Of a stretch of DNA of 64,000 nt, positions 16,634-25,182 are shown in pieces (within the stretch, counting starts at the first letter, position 1; each line of letters begins with the position of its first letter). The notes beneath the pieces are model-generated. The model was given only the letters and a program-made list of their open reading frames with translations. It ran no database searches and was not told the DNA's origin. The stretch lies in NCBI RefSeq assembly GCF_001956915.1, contig NZ_MLJO01000005.1, forward strand, positions 62,001 through 126,000. Direction: 5' to 3'. Source of the DNA: Intrasporangium flavum (GTDB lineage: Bacteria > Actinomycetota > Actinomycetes > Actinomycetales > Dermatophilaceae). Both the position numbers and the translations under genes were made by a program.

Positions 16634-18934
16634 GTGCCGGAGCCAGTGACCCCAGACGCCGACACCGCCGACGGTGCCGATCGACGCGGGCCCCCCGCGG
16701 CGCTCGAAGCGCTCGTCGCGCTCGGACGCCGGGTGCCCTTCACGCTCGGCGTCGTGGCGCTCATGCTCGTGCTCGGAGTGGCGACGCAGACCCTGTGGTC
16801 GCCGCTGCGCGAGCGCCCGCTGCTCGACGTCGTGGCCTACGGCCTCCCAGCCCTCGAGGCCGGCCGGTGGTGGACGCCGGTCACCGGCGCCTTCTTCGCC
16901 CTGGTGCCGGCCCAGTACCTGCCGGTCGCCGGCGGTGCGCTCGTGCTGCTCGGCTGGTCCGAGCTGCGGCTCGGCACGCGCGGGGCGGCCCTCGCGGCCA
17001 CGACCTGCCACCTGGCCGGGGTCCTCGGCGCCTCGGTCCTGCTCTGGCCCCTGGCCCGCACGACGTGGTCCTGGGCGCACACGACCGCCGCGGTCCTCGA
17101 CGTCGGGTTCAGCGCGGGAGCCCTCGGCGCCGTGGCGGCCGCGTCGGCGACCCTGCGGCCGCCGTGGCGCGGACGCCTGCGCGCGGTCCTGTCGCTCTAC
17201 GCCGTGCTCTCGTTCCTCTACATCGGCCTGCTCTGGGACCTCGAGCACCTCCTCGCCATCGGCGCCGGCCTCCTGCTCGGCCCCTACCTCGTCGGCCGGA
17301 CGCCGATGCGCCCGCACGTGCGGTTCACGCGGCACGAGTGGCGGGTGCTCGCGTTCACGCTCTTCCTCGTGGCGGCCGCGGTGCGGGTCGTCCTCTACGT
17401 CGTGCCGTCCGACGGGCCGCTCGGTGCGACGACGACCGATGCCGACGTCGTCAGCGTCCTCGCCGGGGCAGGCGTCTCGGTGCTGCTCGCCAACGGCCTG
17501 CGGCAGGGCTCGCGGCGCGTGTGGACCCTCGCCGGCGCCCTGACGACCCTCGGCCTGCTCGCGGGCCTCGCGGTGCTCGTCATCGAGGCGGTCGCACCCG
17601 ACCGGCTCGGCCCGGGCGACGAGGTGGTCTCGGCGGTGCCGCAGCTCGTCGTCGACGTGCTGCTGTGGTCGGTGCAGCTGTGGGTCCTCGTGGCAGGACG
17701 CTCCGCCTTCCGGGCCCGGACGCACCGACGCCAGCGGGCCGAGCTCGCCGCCCAGGCGGCCGGCCGTAGCGGGCAGGGCGGGCAGGGCGGGCACGCCGGC
17801 GCCGACGACCGTGACACGGCGATCGCGCTGCTCGAGCAGCACGGCGGCACGACGACCTCGTGGATGGGCACGTGGGAGGACAACGACTGGTTCCTCCTGC
17901 CCGCCGACGCACCCCACGCCGCCACGACGCCTGACGGGGGCGACGCGTCGGGGTGGCCGCTCGGCTACCTCGCCCACCAGGTGCACCGCGGCGTCGCCGT
18001 GGCGCTCGGTGACCCCGTGGCCGCCGACGCCGACACCCGGGCACGCGTCCTCGCGGCCTTCGTCGACGACCAGGAGTCGCGTGGCCACCAGGTCTGCTTC
18101 TTCTCGGTGAGCGAGGAGGTGCGCGCCTGGGGCGCCGACCGGGGCTACCGGTCCGTCACGGTCGCCGAGGAGGCCCTCATCGACCTGCCGGCGCTCCAGT
18201 TCACCGGCAAGCGCTGGCAGGACGTCCGCACCGCCCTCAACCGCGCCGCCAAGGAGGGCATCACCTACCGCCAGGGCCACCTCGCCGCCATGCCGCGCGG
18301 CGTCCTGAGCCAGGTCCGCGCCATCTCCGAGCTGTGGGTGGGCGACAAGGGCCTGCCCGAGATGGGCTTCACGCTCGGCGGCGTCGACGAGGCGCTCGAC
18401 CCGCACACGCTCGTCGGGCTCGCCGTCGACACCCAGCACACGGTCCACGGCGTCACGTCGTGGTTGCCGGTGCACGCCGGCGGCGGCGTCGTGCGCGGCT
18501 GGACCCTCGATGTCATGCGCCGCCTGCCCGACGGCTTCCGCCCGGTCACCGAGTTCCTCATCGCGAGCGCCTGCCTGTCCTTCCGCGACGCCGGTGCCGA
18601 GGTGGTCTCGCTGTCCGGGGCGCCGCTGGCGCACGCCGGGGGCGCCGACGCGGGCGCCGACGCGCGGACCGACGCGGGTGTCGGGGTCGAGCCGCTCGAC
18701 CGCCTCCTCGGCGGCCTCGGCGAGGCCCTGGAGCCGCTCTACGGGTTCCGGTCGCTGGAGAGCTTCAAGCAGAAGTTCTCCCCGCGCGGCGTGCCGCTGC
18801 ACCTCGTCTTCCGCGACGAGGCGGCGCTCCCCCGCATCGGCCTGGCCCTGACCTCGGCCTACCTGCCGGGTGCCTCGATGCGTGAGCTCGCCCTCGCCGG
18901 GATGCGGGCCCGCCGCGACTCGGCAGGCCCCTGA
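16634..18934 (+). CDS. MprF-like phosphatidylglycerol lysyltransferase (DUF2156)
   Basis: 766 residues. The N-terminal half is a polytopic membrane region with about eight hydrophobic segments between residues ~30 and ~350. It includes a rhomboid-like stretch (VLSFLYIGLLWDLEHLLAIG). From ~395 the cytosolic DUF2156/LPG-synthetase catalytic domain follows: DTAIALLEQHGGTTTSWMGT, NDWFLLP, ALGDPVA, LNRAAKEGI and FRSLESFKQKFSPRG. Such proteins attach lysine or another amino acid from aminoacyl-tRNA to phosphatidylglycerol, lowering surface charge and sensitivity to cationic peptides. GTG 16634 follows GGGGAGGA. An insert near residue 680 is Asp/Ala/Gly-rich. The transferred amino acid cannot be read from sequence. 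Confidence 0.88.
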   Translation: MPEPVTPDADTADGADRRGPPAALEALVALGRRVPFTLGVVALMLVLGVATQTLWSPLRERPLLDVVAYGLPALEAGRWWTPVTGAFFALVPAQYLPVAGGALVLLGWSELRLGTRGAALAATTCHLAGVLGASVLLWPLARTTWSWAHTTAAVLDVGFSAGALGAVAAASATLRPPWRGRLRAVLSLYAVLSFLYIGLLWDLEHLLAIGAGLLLGPYLVGRTPMRPHVRFTRHEWRVLAFTLFLVAAAVRVVLYVVPSDGPLGATTTDADVVSVLAGAGVSVLLANGLRQGSRRVWTLAGALTTLGLLAGLAVLVIEAVAPDRLGPGDEVVSAVPQLVVDVLLWSVQLWVLVAGRSAFRARTHRRQRAELAAQAAGRSGQGGQGGHAGADDRDTAIALLEQHGGTTTSWMGTWEDNDWFLLPADAPHAATTPDGGDASGWPLGYLAHQVHRGVAVALGDPVAADADTRARVLAAFVDDQESRGHQVCFFSVSEEVRAWGADRGYRSVTVAEEALIDLPALQFTGKRWQDVRTALNRAAKEGITYRQGHLAAMPRGVLSQVRAISELWVGDKGLPEMGFTLGGVDEALDPHTLVGLAVDTQHTVHGVTSWLPVHAGGGVVRGWTLDVMRRLPDGFRPVTEFLIASACLSFRDAGAEVVSLSGAPLAHAGGADAGADARTDAGVGVEPLDRLLGGLGEALEPLYGFRSLESFKQKFSPRGVPLHLVFRDEAALPRIGLALTSAYLPGASMRELALAGMRARRDSAGP

Positions 18935-18941
18935 GATGCAC

Positions 18942-18973
18942 GAAGACCCCGGTCCTGGTGGACCGGGGTCTTC
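18942..18973 (+). terminator. hairpin terminator after the lysyltransferase gene
   Basis: GAAGACCCCGGTC (18942-18954) pairs perfectly with GACCGGGGTCTTC (18961-18973) around a 6-base loop, starting eight bases after the stop. It also lies just downstream of the reverse-strand tRNA genes, so it may serve both directions. Confidence 0.75.
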
Positions 18974-18995
18974 AGCTGCTCCTGCGAGCATCACG

Positions 18996-19068
18996 TAGCC
19001 CCGACGGGATTCGAACCCGCGCTACCGCCTTGAGAGGGCGGCGTGCTAGGCCGCTACACAACGGGGCC
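18996..19068 (-). tRNA. tRNA-Glu (anticodon CUC)
   Basis: 73 bases fold as a tRNA: acceptor GGCCCCG/CGGGGCT, anticodon stem CCGCC/GGCGG with loop CTCTCAA (anticodon CTC at 19034-19032) and T arm GCGGG-TTCGAAT-CCCGT. The discriminator is A, no CCA is encoded, and the first pair is G-U. It lies downstream of tRNA-Gln, probably on one transcript, and close to gltX, which charges it. Confidence 0.95.
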
Positions 19069-19157
19069 GTGAGCGGTGCCGATCACTCGGCACAGGAGAG
19101 AACCTTACCGGCTGGTGAGGATTTCTCCGAATCGGCTCTCCCGAGGGAGAACCAGAG

Positions 19158-19229
19158 CTGGGGTACCAGGACTCGAACCTAGAATGACGGAACCAGAAAC
19201 CGTAGTGTTGCCAATTACACCATACCCCA
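19158..19229 (-). tRNA. tRNA-Gln (anticodon CUG)
   Basis: 72 bases fold as a tRNA: acceptor TGGGGTA/TACCCCA, loop TTCTGGT with anticodon CTG at 19196-19194, and T arm CTAGG-TTCGAGT-CCTGG. One mismatch (T-T) sits at the last anticodon-stem pair. Discriminator G, no CCA encoded. In actinobacteria this tRNA is normally charged with Glu by GltX and then amidated by GatCAB. Confidence 0.94.
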
Positions 19230-19286
19230 AGGGGTTTCACTCCCGAGCGCGCCTTGCGGCCTTCTGCGGTGGTGAACCGAGTGGAA

Positions 19287-19315
19287 ATGTTACCGGTCGA
19301 CCACCGAACCCCCAA
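19287..19315 (-). promoter_or_regulatory. possible tRNA promoter
   Basis: On the reverse strand TTGGGG and TAACAT (19292-19287) are separated by 17 bases, upstream of tRNA-Gln. The -10 overlaps the stop codon of the HAD gene. Confidence 0.4.
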
Positions 19316-20162
19316 ATCGGGTCGCGGCCAGCGCCTCGGCCACGACGTCGAGCCCGCCGACGGCCACGACGTCCTCGTCGGTGCCCAGGCCGGCGCGGTC
19401 GAGCCACAGCGCCCGCAGACCGGCGTCGCGGGCGCCGAGGACGTCCCAGGGGATGTTGTCGCCGATGCACACGACCTCGCCCGGCTCGACGCCGACGAGC
19501 CGGCACGCCTCGAGGTAGACGCGCCGGTCGGGCTTGCCGAAGCCGAGGGTGTCGGTCGTCACGACGACGTCGAACCGCGCGGCGAGCTCGAGCGCCTCGA
19601 GCTTGACCCGGGTCGGGGCCGAGGCGGAGTTCGTGAGCAGGGCCACCGGCAGCCCGGCGTCCTCGGCCGACGCGAGCAGGTGCGGGACGTCGGGGAAGAG
19701 CCGCTGGGCGGCCCGGAAGGCGGGCGCGTACGCGTCCTCGAAGGCGTCGTACGCCTCCCCCGGCAGATCGGCGGCGAACGCCCGGGCCACCTCCGCGAGG
19801 CGGCCGGAACGCATCGCCTCGAACCCGATCGCCCCCGAGGCGTACCGCGGGAACCAGCGTTCCGGGTCGGCGTAGTAGCGCTCGGCCATGGCGCGGTGGT
19901 CCCCCTCGCGCCCGGGCCACAGCGCGCCGAGCGCCTCCGTGCCGGCCACGACCATCGCCTCACGGGTGTCGACGATCGTGTCGTCGACGTCGAGCAGCAG
20001 GGCCCGGGCCCCGTCGAGCACGAGCGCGACGGCGTCGGGCCCGGCGTCGGGCCCGGCGTCGGGCCCGGTGTCGGGCCCGGCGTCGGGCCCGGTGTCGGGC
20101 CCGGCGTCGGGCCCGGCGCCGGTGCCGGGGGCGTCGCGACCTGACGCGTCGGCGGGGCTCAC
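19290..20162 (-). CDS. HAD-superfamily hydrolase with repeat-encoded N-terminus
   Basis: 290 residues. HAD motifs: LLLDVDDTIVDT (nucleophile and acid/base Asp), LLTNSAS, GFGKPDRRVYLEA (Lys) and CIGDNIPWDVLGARDAG. Such enzymes hydrolyse small phosphate esters; the substrate is unknown. Residues ~15-47 are GPDA/GPDT repeats from a 12-base minisatellite and probably disordered. The GTG at 20162 follows GGAGGAGGG and overlaps the upstream GNAT stop by four bases (GTGA), so the two are coupled. The gene closes the gltX-GNAT-HAD run. Confidence 0.87.
   Translation of the reverse strand: MSPADASGRDAPGTGAGPDAGPDTGPDAGPDTGPDAGPDAGPDAVALVLDGARALLLDVDDTIVDTREAMVVAGTEALGALWPGREGDHRAMAERYYADPERWFPRYASGAIGFEAMRSGRLAEVARAFAADLPGEAYDAFEDAYAPAFRAAQRLFPDVPHLLASAEDAGLPVALLTNSASAPTRVKLEALELAARFDVVVTTDTLGFGKPDRRVYLEACRLVGVEPGEVVCIGDNIPWDVLGARDAGLRALWLDRAGLGTDEDVVAVGGLDVVAEALAATRFGGSVVDR
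20031..20126. repeat. 12-bp minisatellite
   Basis: Seven consecutive copies of GGCGTCGGGCCC (two with GGTGTC) and one degenerate copy. In the HAD gene they encode in-frame Gly-Pro-Asp-Ala/Thr repeats, so copy-number change keeps the reading frame. Confidence 0.95.
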
Positions 20163-20821
20163 GGGCCCTCCTCCCCGGCGAGCGGGCCGAAGAGCGGCAG
20201 GGCGGCCTCGACGCCCTCGACGCTCACGTCGCGACCGTGGCCCGCGCGGCGCCAGGCGGCACGCTCGAGGCGGACGTGCTGGAGGCGCTCCCCCGAGTGC
20301 TCGAGCACCGAGGTGTGGGTGTCGCTGTAGCCGAGCCGGTAGGAGACCCCGAGCGAGGCCGCGTTGTCGAGCACCGCCGAGGAGATCGCCGCGCGGGCGC
20401 CGAGGTGGCCGAAGGCCAGCTCGAGGACGGCAGCACGCATCTGCCGGCCGTACCCCTGTCCACGGGCCTCCCGGACGAGCCACGACGACGAGTCGACGGT
20501 GCGGTCGGCCCGGTAGTCGGGGCCTTCGAGCCACTGGCCGCCGATGATCCGCCCGGCCCGCCGTACCGTGAAGGGCAGCGCCCAGTCGTCGGGCGACCAC
20601 ATGCCGAGGGCGCGCCAGTAGCCCTGGCCGACGACGGCCCGCCGGTTGGCGGGCACGTCGAGGCCGGCGTAGGTCGTGGCGTGCGGGTTGAGCTCGAGGT
20701 CGGGCGGCAGGACGTCGCACACCTCCGGCAGGTCGGCCTCGGTCATGACCCGCAGGTCGAGGTCGGCCGTGGCCAGCCGGATCCCGTGCAGCGGCCAGAC
20801 GCGGTCGAGCACCTCCAGCAC
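20159..20821 (-). CDS. GNAT-family N-acetyltransferase (RimJ/RimL-like)
   Basis: 220 residues. The acetyl-CoA loop is visible as VREARGQGYGRQMRAAVLELAF (Q/RxxGxG/A), followed by AVLDNAASLGVSYRLGYS, the usual C-terminal GNAT pattern. It begins with LATADLDLRVMTEADLPEV, typical of ribosomal-protein-alanine acetyltransferase relatives. The acceptor is unknown. GTG 20821 is the first in-frame start after the gltX stop (20830). The ribosome site is weak, so translation probably depends on gltX. The stop overlaps the HAD start. Confidence 0.85.
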   Translation of the reverse strand: MLEVLDRVWPLHGIRLATADLDLRVMTEADLPEVCDVLPPDLELNPHATTYAGLDVPANRRAVVGQGYWRALGMWSPDDWALPFTVRRAGRIIGGQWLEGPDYRADRTVDSSSWLVREARGQGYGRQMRAAVLELAFGHLGARAAISSAVLDNAASLGVSYRLGYSDTHTSVLEHSGERLQHVRLERAAWRRAGHGRDVSVEGVEAALPLFGPLAGEEGP

Positions 20822-20829
20822 CCCGTCGC

Positions 20830-22452
20830 TCAGAGCGAGTCGCGCAGGGCCCGGAGGCGGCCCAGGGTCGAGGTCTTGCCGAGGATCTCCATCGACTCGA
20901 AGAGCGGCGGCGAGATGCGCTGGCCCGACACGGCGGTGCGCAGCGGACCGAAGGCGAACCGCGGCTTGATGCCGAGGCCCTCGACGATCGCGGTGCGCAG
21001 CGCCTCCTCGATGGTCGCGGCGTTCCACGCGCTGCCGGTGCCGAGGACGCCCGGACCGTGGTCGTCGATGTCGCCGAGGACGCGCAGGGCGGCGTCGAGC
21101 ACGTCGCCGGCGTCGTCCTTGAGCTGGGCCCGGGCGTCGTCGTGGATCTCGAGCTGGTCGTCGGCGACGAAGAACGGGCCCACGAGCGCCGGGGCCTCGG
21201 TGAGCAGCGCCATGCGGGTCTGGATCAGCTCGGCGACGGCCTTGAGGCGCGCGAGCTCGCCGAGCGACTGGGTCTCGCCGAGGATGCCGGCGTCGACGAG
21301 GTAGGGCAGCAGCCGGCTCGCGAACTCGCCGACCTCGAGCTGGCGGATGTAGACGCCGTTGAGCCACTCGAGCTTCTTGAGGTCGAAGATCGGACCGATC
21401 GGGTTGACCTTGGCCCAGTCGAAGGTGCGGCTGAAGTCCGCGAAGGTGAAGACCTCGACGTCGTTGCCCTCGGTGTCCTGCTGCGGCGGGTAGGCCAGCA
21501 GCGCAAGGAAGTTCACGAGCGCCTCGGGCAGGTAGCCCTGCTCGCGGAACCAGGTGAGGCGCGCAGCGGGGTTCTTGCGCTTGGAGATCTTCGACTTGTC
21601 GGTGTTGCGCAGCAGCGGCATGTGCGCGAACCGCGGCGCCTCGAGCCCGAGCCACCGGTAGAGCAGGACGTGCTTGGGCGTCGAGGAGATCCACTCCTCG
21701 CCGCGCACGACGTGGGTGATGCCCATCTCGTGGTCGTCGACGACGACGGCCAGGTGGTAGGTCGGGAAACCGTCGGCCTTGAGGATGACCTGGTCGTCGG
21801 GGCGGGGCGCCGACACCTTGCCGCGGATGACGTCGTCGAAGACGAGCGGCACGTCGTCGGGGATGAGCATGCGCACGACGGGGGTCTCGGTGAACCCGGG
21901 CAGCGCGGCACGCTCCTCACGGGTCTTGCCGACGCAGAGCCGGTCGTAGCCGGTGGGCTGCTTCGTCTTCTGCTGGATCTCGCGCATCTCGTCGAGGCGC
22001 TCCTTGGAGCACCAGCAGTAGTAGGCGTGGCCGTCGGCGAGGAGCCGCTCGACGTAGGGCCGGTAGGTGTCGAGGCGCTCGCTCTGGCGGTAGGGCCGGA
22101 AGGGGCCGCCGATGTCGGGGCCCTCGTCCCAGTGCAGCCCGAGCCACGCGAGGGTGTCGTAGAGCTGGGCCTCGGAGTCCTCGCGGAAGCGGGCGCGGTC
22201 GGTGTCCTCGACGCGGAGCACGAACTGGCCGCCCTGCTGGCGGGTGAAGGCGAGGTTGAACAGCGACATGTACGCGGTGCCGACGTGCGGGTCGCCGGTG
22301 GGCGAGGGCGCGACGCGCGTGCGAACCGGCCCCGAGCCGTCGGAGGTGGACACCCGGGCCGCCGGCTCGGAACGGACCTCCACCTGCGGGGACCCCGCGG
22401 TGGTCGGGACGGTGGACGACGACGTGCCGGTGCTGCTGCTGTTCTCGCTCAT
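20830..22452 (-). CDS. gltX: glutamyl-tRNA synthetase
   Basis: 540 residues. Class I synthetase motifs are RVAPSPTGDPHVGTAY (HIGH, here HVGT, ~res 56) and DKSKISKRKNP (KMSKS, here KISKR). The CWCSKERL segment contains family cysteines. It charges tRNA-Glu and, in organisms without GlnRS, also tRNA-Gln; both tRNA genes are in this window. The first ~40 residues are a Ser/Thr-rich extension not needed for the fold. The ATG at 22452 has a TAGGCT box ending about ten bases upstream, implying a very short leader. Confidence 0.97.
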   Translation of the reverse strand: MSENSSSTGTSSSTVPTTAGSPQVEVRSEPAARVSTSDGSGPVRTRVAPSPTGDPHVGTAYMSLFNLAFTRQQGGQFVLRVEDTDRARFREDSEAQLYDTLAWLGLHWDEGPDIGGPFRPYRQSERLDTYRPYVERLLADGHAYYCWCSKERLDEMREIQQKTKQPTGYDRLCVGKTREERAALPGFTETPVVRMLIPDDVPLVFDDVIRGKVSAPRPDDQVILKADGFPTYHLAVVVDDHEMGITHVVRGEEWISSTPKHVLLYRWLGLEAPRFAHMPLLRNTDKSKISKRKNPAARLTWFREQGYLPEALVNFLALLAYPPQQDTEGNDVEVFTFADFSRTFDWAKVNPIGPIFDLKKLEWLNGVYIRQLEVGEFASRLLPYLVDAGILGETQSLGELARLKAVAELIQTRMALLTEAPALVGPFFVADDQLEIHDDARAQLKDDAGDVLDAALRVLGDIDDHGPGVLGTGSAWNAATIEEALRTAIVEGLGIKPRFAFGPLRTAVSGQRISPPLFESMEILGKTSTLGRLRALRDSL

Positions 22453-22496
22453 GGTGCGGCCCAGCCTAGTGGGCAGGGCACCGGGGCCCGCACGCG

Positions 22497-22535
22497 GCGA
22501 CGCCGCCCGGACCGTGCGGTTCCGGGCGGCGTCGC
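22497..22535 (-). terminator. hairpin before gltX
   Basis: GCGACGCCGCCCGGA (22497-22511) and its exact complement (22521-22535) form a 15-bp stem. It lies downstream of the 55-residue reverse-strand gene and upstream of gltX, so it probably ends the upstream transcript. Confidence 0.6.
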
Positions 22536-22562
22536 AGGCTCCGGCTCGGCGCGCCGGACGTC

Positions 22563-22730
22563 TCAGCGCTGGACGGCTCCGGGAGGGCCGTCGACGTCGT
22601 CGTGGCGCGCGTCGTACGTGGCGTCCTCATCGGGGCCCTGGTCGGGCTTGCCCGGCTTGGCGTGGCGGCCGATGTAGGCGTCGTCCGGGTTCTCGGCGAC
22701 GTCGGCGGCGGTCTGGTCGTGGTTGCTCAT
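22563..22730 (-). CDS. small acidic hypothetical protein, 55 residues
   Basis: ATG at 22730 to TGA at 22563. The product is hydrophilic (MSNHDQTAADVAENPDDAYI at the start, many Asp, His and Pro), with no hydrophobic segment or known domain. TAGGGT at 22744-22739 ends eight bases before the ATG, matching the leaderless geometry of its neighbours. A hairpin terminator follows. It lies between the FAH gene and gltX. Codon usage looks like the neighbouring genes (G/C at third positions), supporting real coding. Function unknown. Confidence 0.6.
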   Translation of the reverse strand: MSNHDQTAADVAENPDDAYIGRHAKPGKPDQGPDEDATYDARHDDVDGPPGAVQR

Positions 22731-22757
22731 GGGCCGCCACCCTAGGCGGTCGGCGGC

Positions 22758-23537
22758 TCAGCGTCGCACGAAGGTGTTCGTCAGCGAGCCGATGCCCTCG
22801 ATCTCGATGGTCGTCTGCTGGCCGGCCTCGACGAGGCCGACGCCGGCGGGGGTGCCGGTGAGGATGACGTCGCCGGGCAGCAGGGTGAAGGCGGCCGAGG
22901 CGTACTCGATGATCGCGGCGATGCCGTGGATCATGTCGGCGGTCGTGCCGTCCTGCTTGACCTCGCCGTCGAGCGTCGTGACGATCGACAGGTCGGCCGG
23001 GTCGAGCTCGGTCTCGACCCACGGGCCGAGCGGGCAGCTGGTGTCGAAGCCCTTGGCGCGGGCCCACTGGCCGTCGGTGCGTTGCCAGTCGCGGGCCGTG
23101 ACGTCGTTGGCGATGGTGTAGCCGTAGATGCACTCGGCGGCGTTCTCGGCCTTGACGCCCCGGGTGATCGTCTTGATGACGACGGCGAGCTCGCCCTCGT
23201 AGGAGATCTCGTTGCTGCCGGCCGGCAGGACGACCGGGTCGAACGGGCCGACGACCGCGGTGTTGGGCTTGAAGAACATCATCGGCTCGGCCGGTGCCTC
23301 GCCGCCCATCTCCTTGGCGTGGTCGGCGTAGTTCTTGCCGATGGCCACGACCTTCGAGCGCGGGATGACCGGCGCGAGCAGACGCACGTCGTCGAGCATG
23401 ACGGGGCCCTGGCCGCTCGGCTGGAGGCCGACGTAGAGGGGGTCGCCGGCGAGCGGCGTGATGACCTCCTGCCCCGGGTCGCCCTGGACGATGCCGTATG
23501 CCGGGTCCTCCCCGGTCGTGTACCTCGCGATGCGCAC
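22758..23537 (-). CDS. fumarylacetoacetate hydrolase-family protein
   Basis: 259 residues. The FAH fold is recognised by VVAIGKNYADHAKEMG, FFKPNTAVVGP, ISYEGELAVVI (metal-binding E-x-E), GYTIANDVTARDWQ and PGDVILTGTPAGVG. Members split or decarboxylate 2-keto acids from aromatic degradation; the substrate is not predictable. GTG 23537 is chosen because TAGGGT (23550-23545) ends seven bases before it; an alternative GTG at 23543 is too close to that box. The equivalent gene stands next to gltS in M. tuberculosis. Confidence 0.92.
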   Translation of the reverse strand: MRIARYTTGEDPAYGIVQGDPGQEVITPLAGDPLYVGLQPSGQGPVMLDDVRLLAPVIPRSKVVAIGKNYADHAKEMGGEAPAEPMMFFKPNTAVVGPFDPVVLPAGSNEISYEGELAVVIKTITRGVKAENAAECIYGYTIANDVTARDWQRTDGQWARAKGFDTSCPLGPWVETELDPADLSIVTTLDGEVKQDGTTADMIHGIAAIIEYASAAFTLLPGDVILTGTPAGVGLVEAGQQTTIEIEGIGSLTNTFVRR

Positions 23538-23596
23538 GGGCACCACCCTAGCCACCCGGCCGCTGGGCGCCCGGGCGGTCCGTCCCTCGGCGCAGC

Positions 23597-25141
23597 TCAG
23601 ACGGTGCGCCGCAGCCGCAGGCCCAGCGGGCGTCCGTCGGGGTCGTAGACGAGCCGGTACAGCGGGTCGGCCCAGAGCCGGGTCAGACGCGTCTGGTCGG
23701 GGCTGTCGAGGGGGCGCAGCCGTCCGCAGGGCCGCGGGGGTCGCGGTGCCGACGCCGGGGCGCGGTCCCAGGCCGCGAGCGCCCGCGCGCTGTCGGCGTA
23801 GGCCTCGAAGTGGTCCTCGAGCGCCGGTGCCTGCTCGGCGTCGAGGTGCTCGCGGGCGAGCCGCTGCCGCAGGTCGCGGGCGAACGACTCGTGCACGACG
23901 GCGGCCGACAGCTCGGAGTCGTGCGTCCACGAGCGCCGGTTGAAGTTGTCCGAGCCGACGGTGGCCCACGTGTCGTCGACGACGCAGACCTTCGCGTGGA
24001 CGTAGACCGGCGTGCCCTGCGGGTTCTCGATGCCGTAGGCCGCGACGCGTCCCGGCGCGGCCGCCTCGAGCTGCCGGAGCAGACGGGCCCGGCTCACGAG
24101 GTTGGGGGCGCGGCTCACCGCGCCGTCCTGGTCGGGCTGGTGCGGCAGGACGGCGACGACGCGCAGGTCGGGCGCCCGGAGCAGCGCCGCCTCGAGCACC
24201 GCGCACACCTGCGGCGACCACAGGTACTGGTCCTCGAGGTAGATGAGGCGCCGGGCCCGCGCGAACGCCTTGGCGTAGGCCCGCGCGACGCTCCGCTCGC
24301 CCCGTGGTGCGAACGGGTAGCCGCCGAGACGGTGGCCGTAGGTGCGCAGCAGCTGCACCGGGTGCGGTCCGGTGGGCACCGGGTCGGGCAGCTGGGGCGG
24401 CAGCGGGCGACGGGCAGGACGGTCCCCGCGCACCGTGTCGACGGCCCACCGCAGCGGTGAGCGGCTCAGCGCCTGCGGGTCCTCCCACCGCTCCCGGAAC
24501 ACCGTCTCGACGTCGCCGACGGCCGGACCGGTGACGGCCAGCTGCACGTCGTGCCAGGGCGGACGCGGCCCGTAGACCTCGGCCATCGGCTGGGGCTGCG
24601 GGTCACCCGCGTGGCCGGCGTCGTCGCGCCGGCTGTGGCACAGGTCGATGCCGCCGAGGAAGGCGATGTCCCGCTCGGGCCGGCCCGGGTGGCGCAGTAC
24701 GACGAACTTCTGGTGGTGCGACCCGCCGAGCCGCACCCGCATGTCGAGGTAGCACTCGCCGCCCGCCGCGTCGATGTCCTCGCCGAGGTGGCGGTTCTCC
24801 GCGGCCGAGAACGCCAGCCGGTCCCAGTGCGAGCGCCAGACGAGGCCGCGCACGTCGACGCCGCGGCGGGCGGCGTCGGCGAAGAGGGCACCCACCTCGC
24901 TGCCGGGCTCGCCGCTCAGCCGCTCGTCCGGGTCGCCGCGCCAGTCGACGAAGAGCAGCAGGTCGCCGGCCAACATCGCTGCGACGTGGTCGGTGAGCGC
25001 GGCGAAGTACGTCGCGCCGTGCACGAGCGGCGTGACGAGGTTGCCCTCGGTCCAGGCACGCCCGCCGGGATGGCGGCGGTCGAGGCGCGTCGCCGGGTTG
25101 CCCCGCTCGTCGGCGGTGAGGTACCACTCGGCGGCGCCCAC
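23597..25141 (-). CDS. phospholipase D-family protein
   Basis: 514 residues with two HKD half-sites: GGSHHQKFVVLRHPG (~res 165) and YVHAKVCVVDDTWATVGSDN (~res 395). The paired motifs form one active site in PLD and cardiolipin-synthase relatives, cleaving or exchanging phosphodiesters. The first half-site has the HQK form of larger PLDs. There is no signal peptide or clear membrane segment, unlike classical cardiolipin synthases. Start: GTG 25141 is preceded by TACGCT (25154-25149) with seven-base spacing. Longer readings to 25273 run into the neighbouring gene. Function is uncertain. Confidence 0.85.
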   Translation of the reverse strand: MGAAEWYLTADERGNPATRLDRRHPGGRAWTEGNLVTPLVHGATYFAALTDHVAAMLAGDLLLFVDWRGDPDERLSGEPGSEVGALFADAARRGVDVRGLVWRSHWDRLAFSAAENRHLGEDIDAAGGECYLDMRVRLGGSHHQKFVVLRHPGRPERDIAFLGGIDLCHSRRDDAGHAGDPQPQPMAEVYGPRPPWHDVQLAVTGPAVGDVETVFRERWEDPQALSRSPLRWAVDTVRGDRPARRPLPPQLPDPVPTGPHPVQLLRTYGHRLGGYPFAPRGERSVARAYAKAFARARRLIYLEDQYLWSPQVCAVLEAALLRAPDLRVVAVLPHQPDQDGAVSRAPNLVSRARLLRQLEAAAPGRVAAYGIENPQGTPVYVHAKVCVVDDTWATVGSDNFNRRSWTHDSELSAAVVHESFARDLRQRLAREHLDAEQAPALEDHFEAYADSARALAAWDRAPASAPRPPRPCGRLRPLDSPDQTRLTRLWADPLYRLVYDPDGRPLGLRLRRTV

Positions 25142-25182
25142 GGGACCGAGCGTAGGCCGACCCGGATCGCAGCGGGGCGCGA

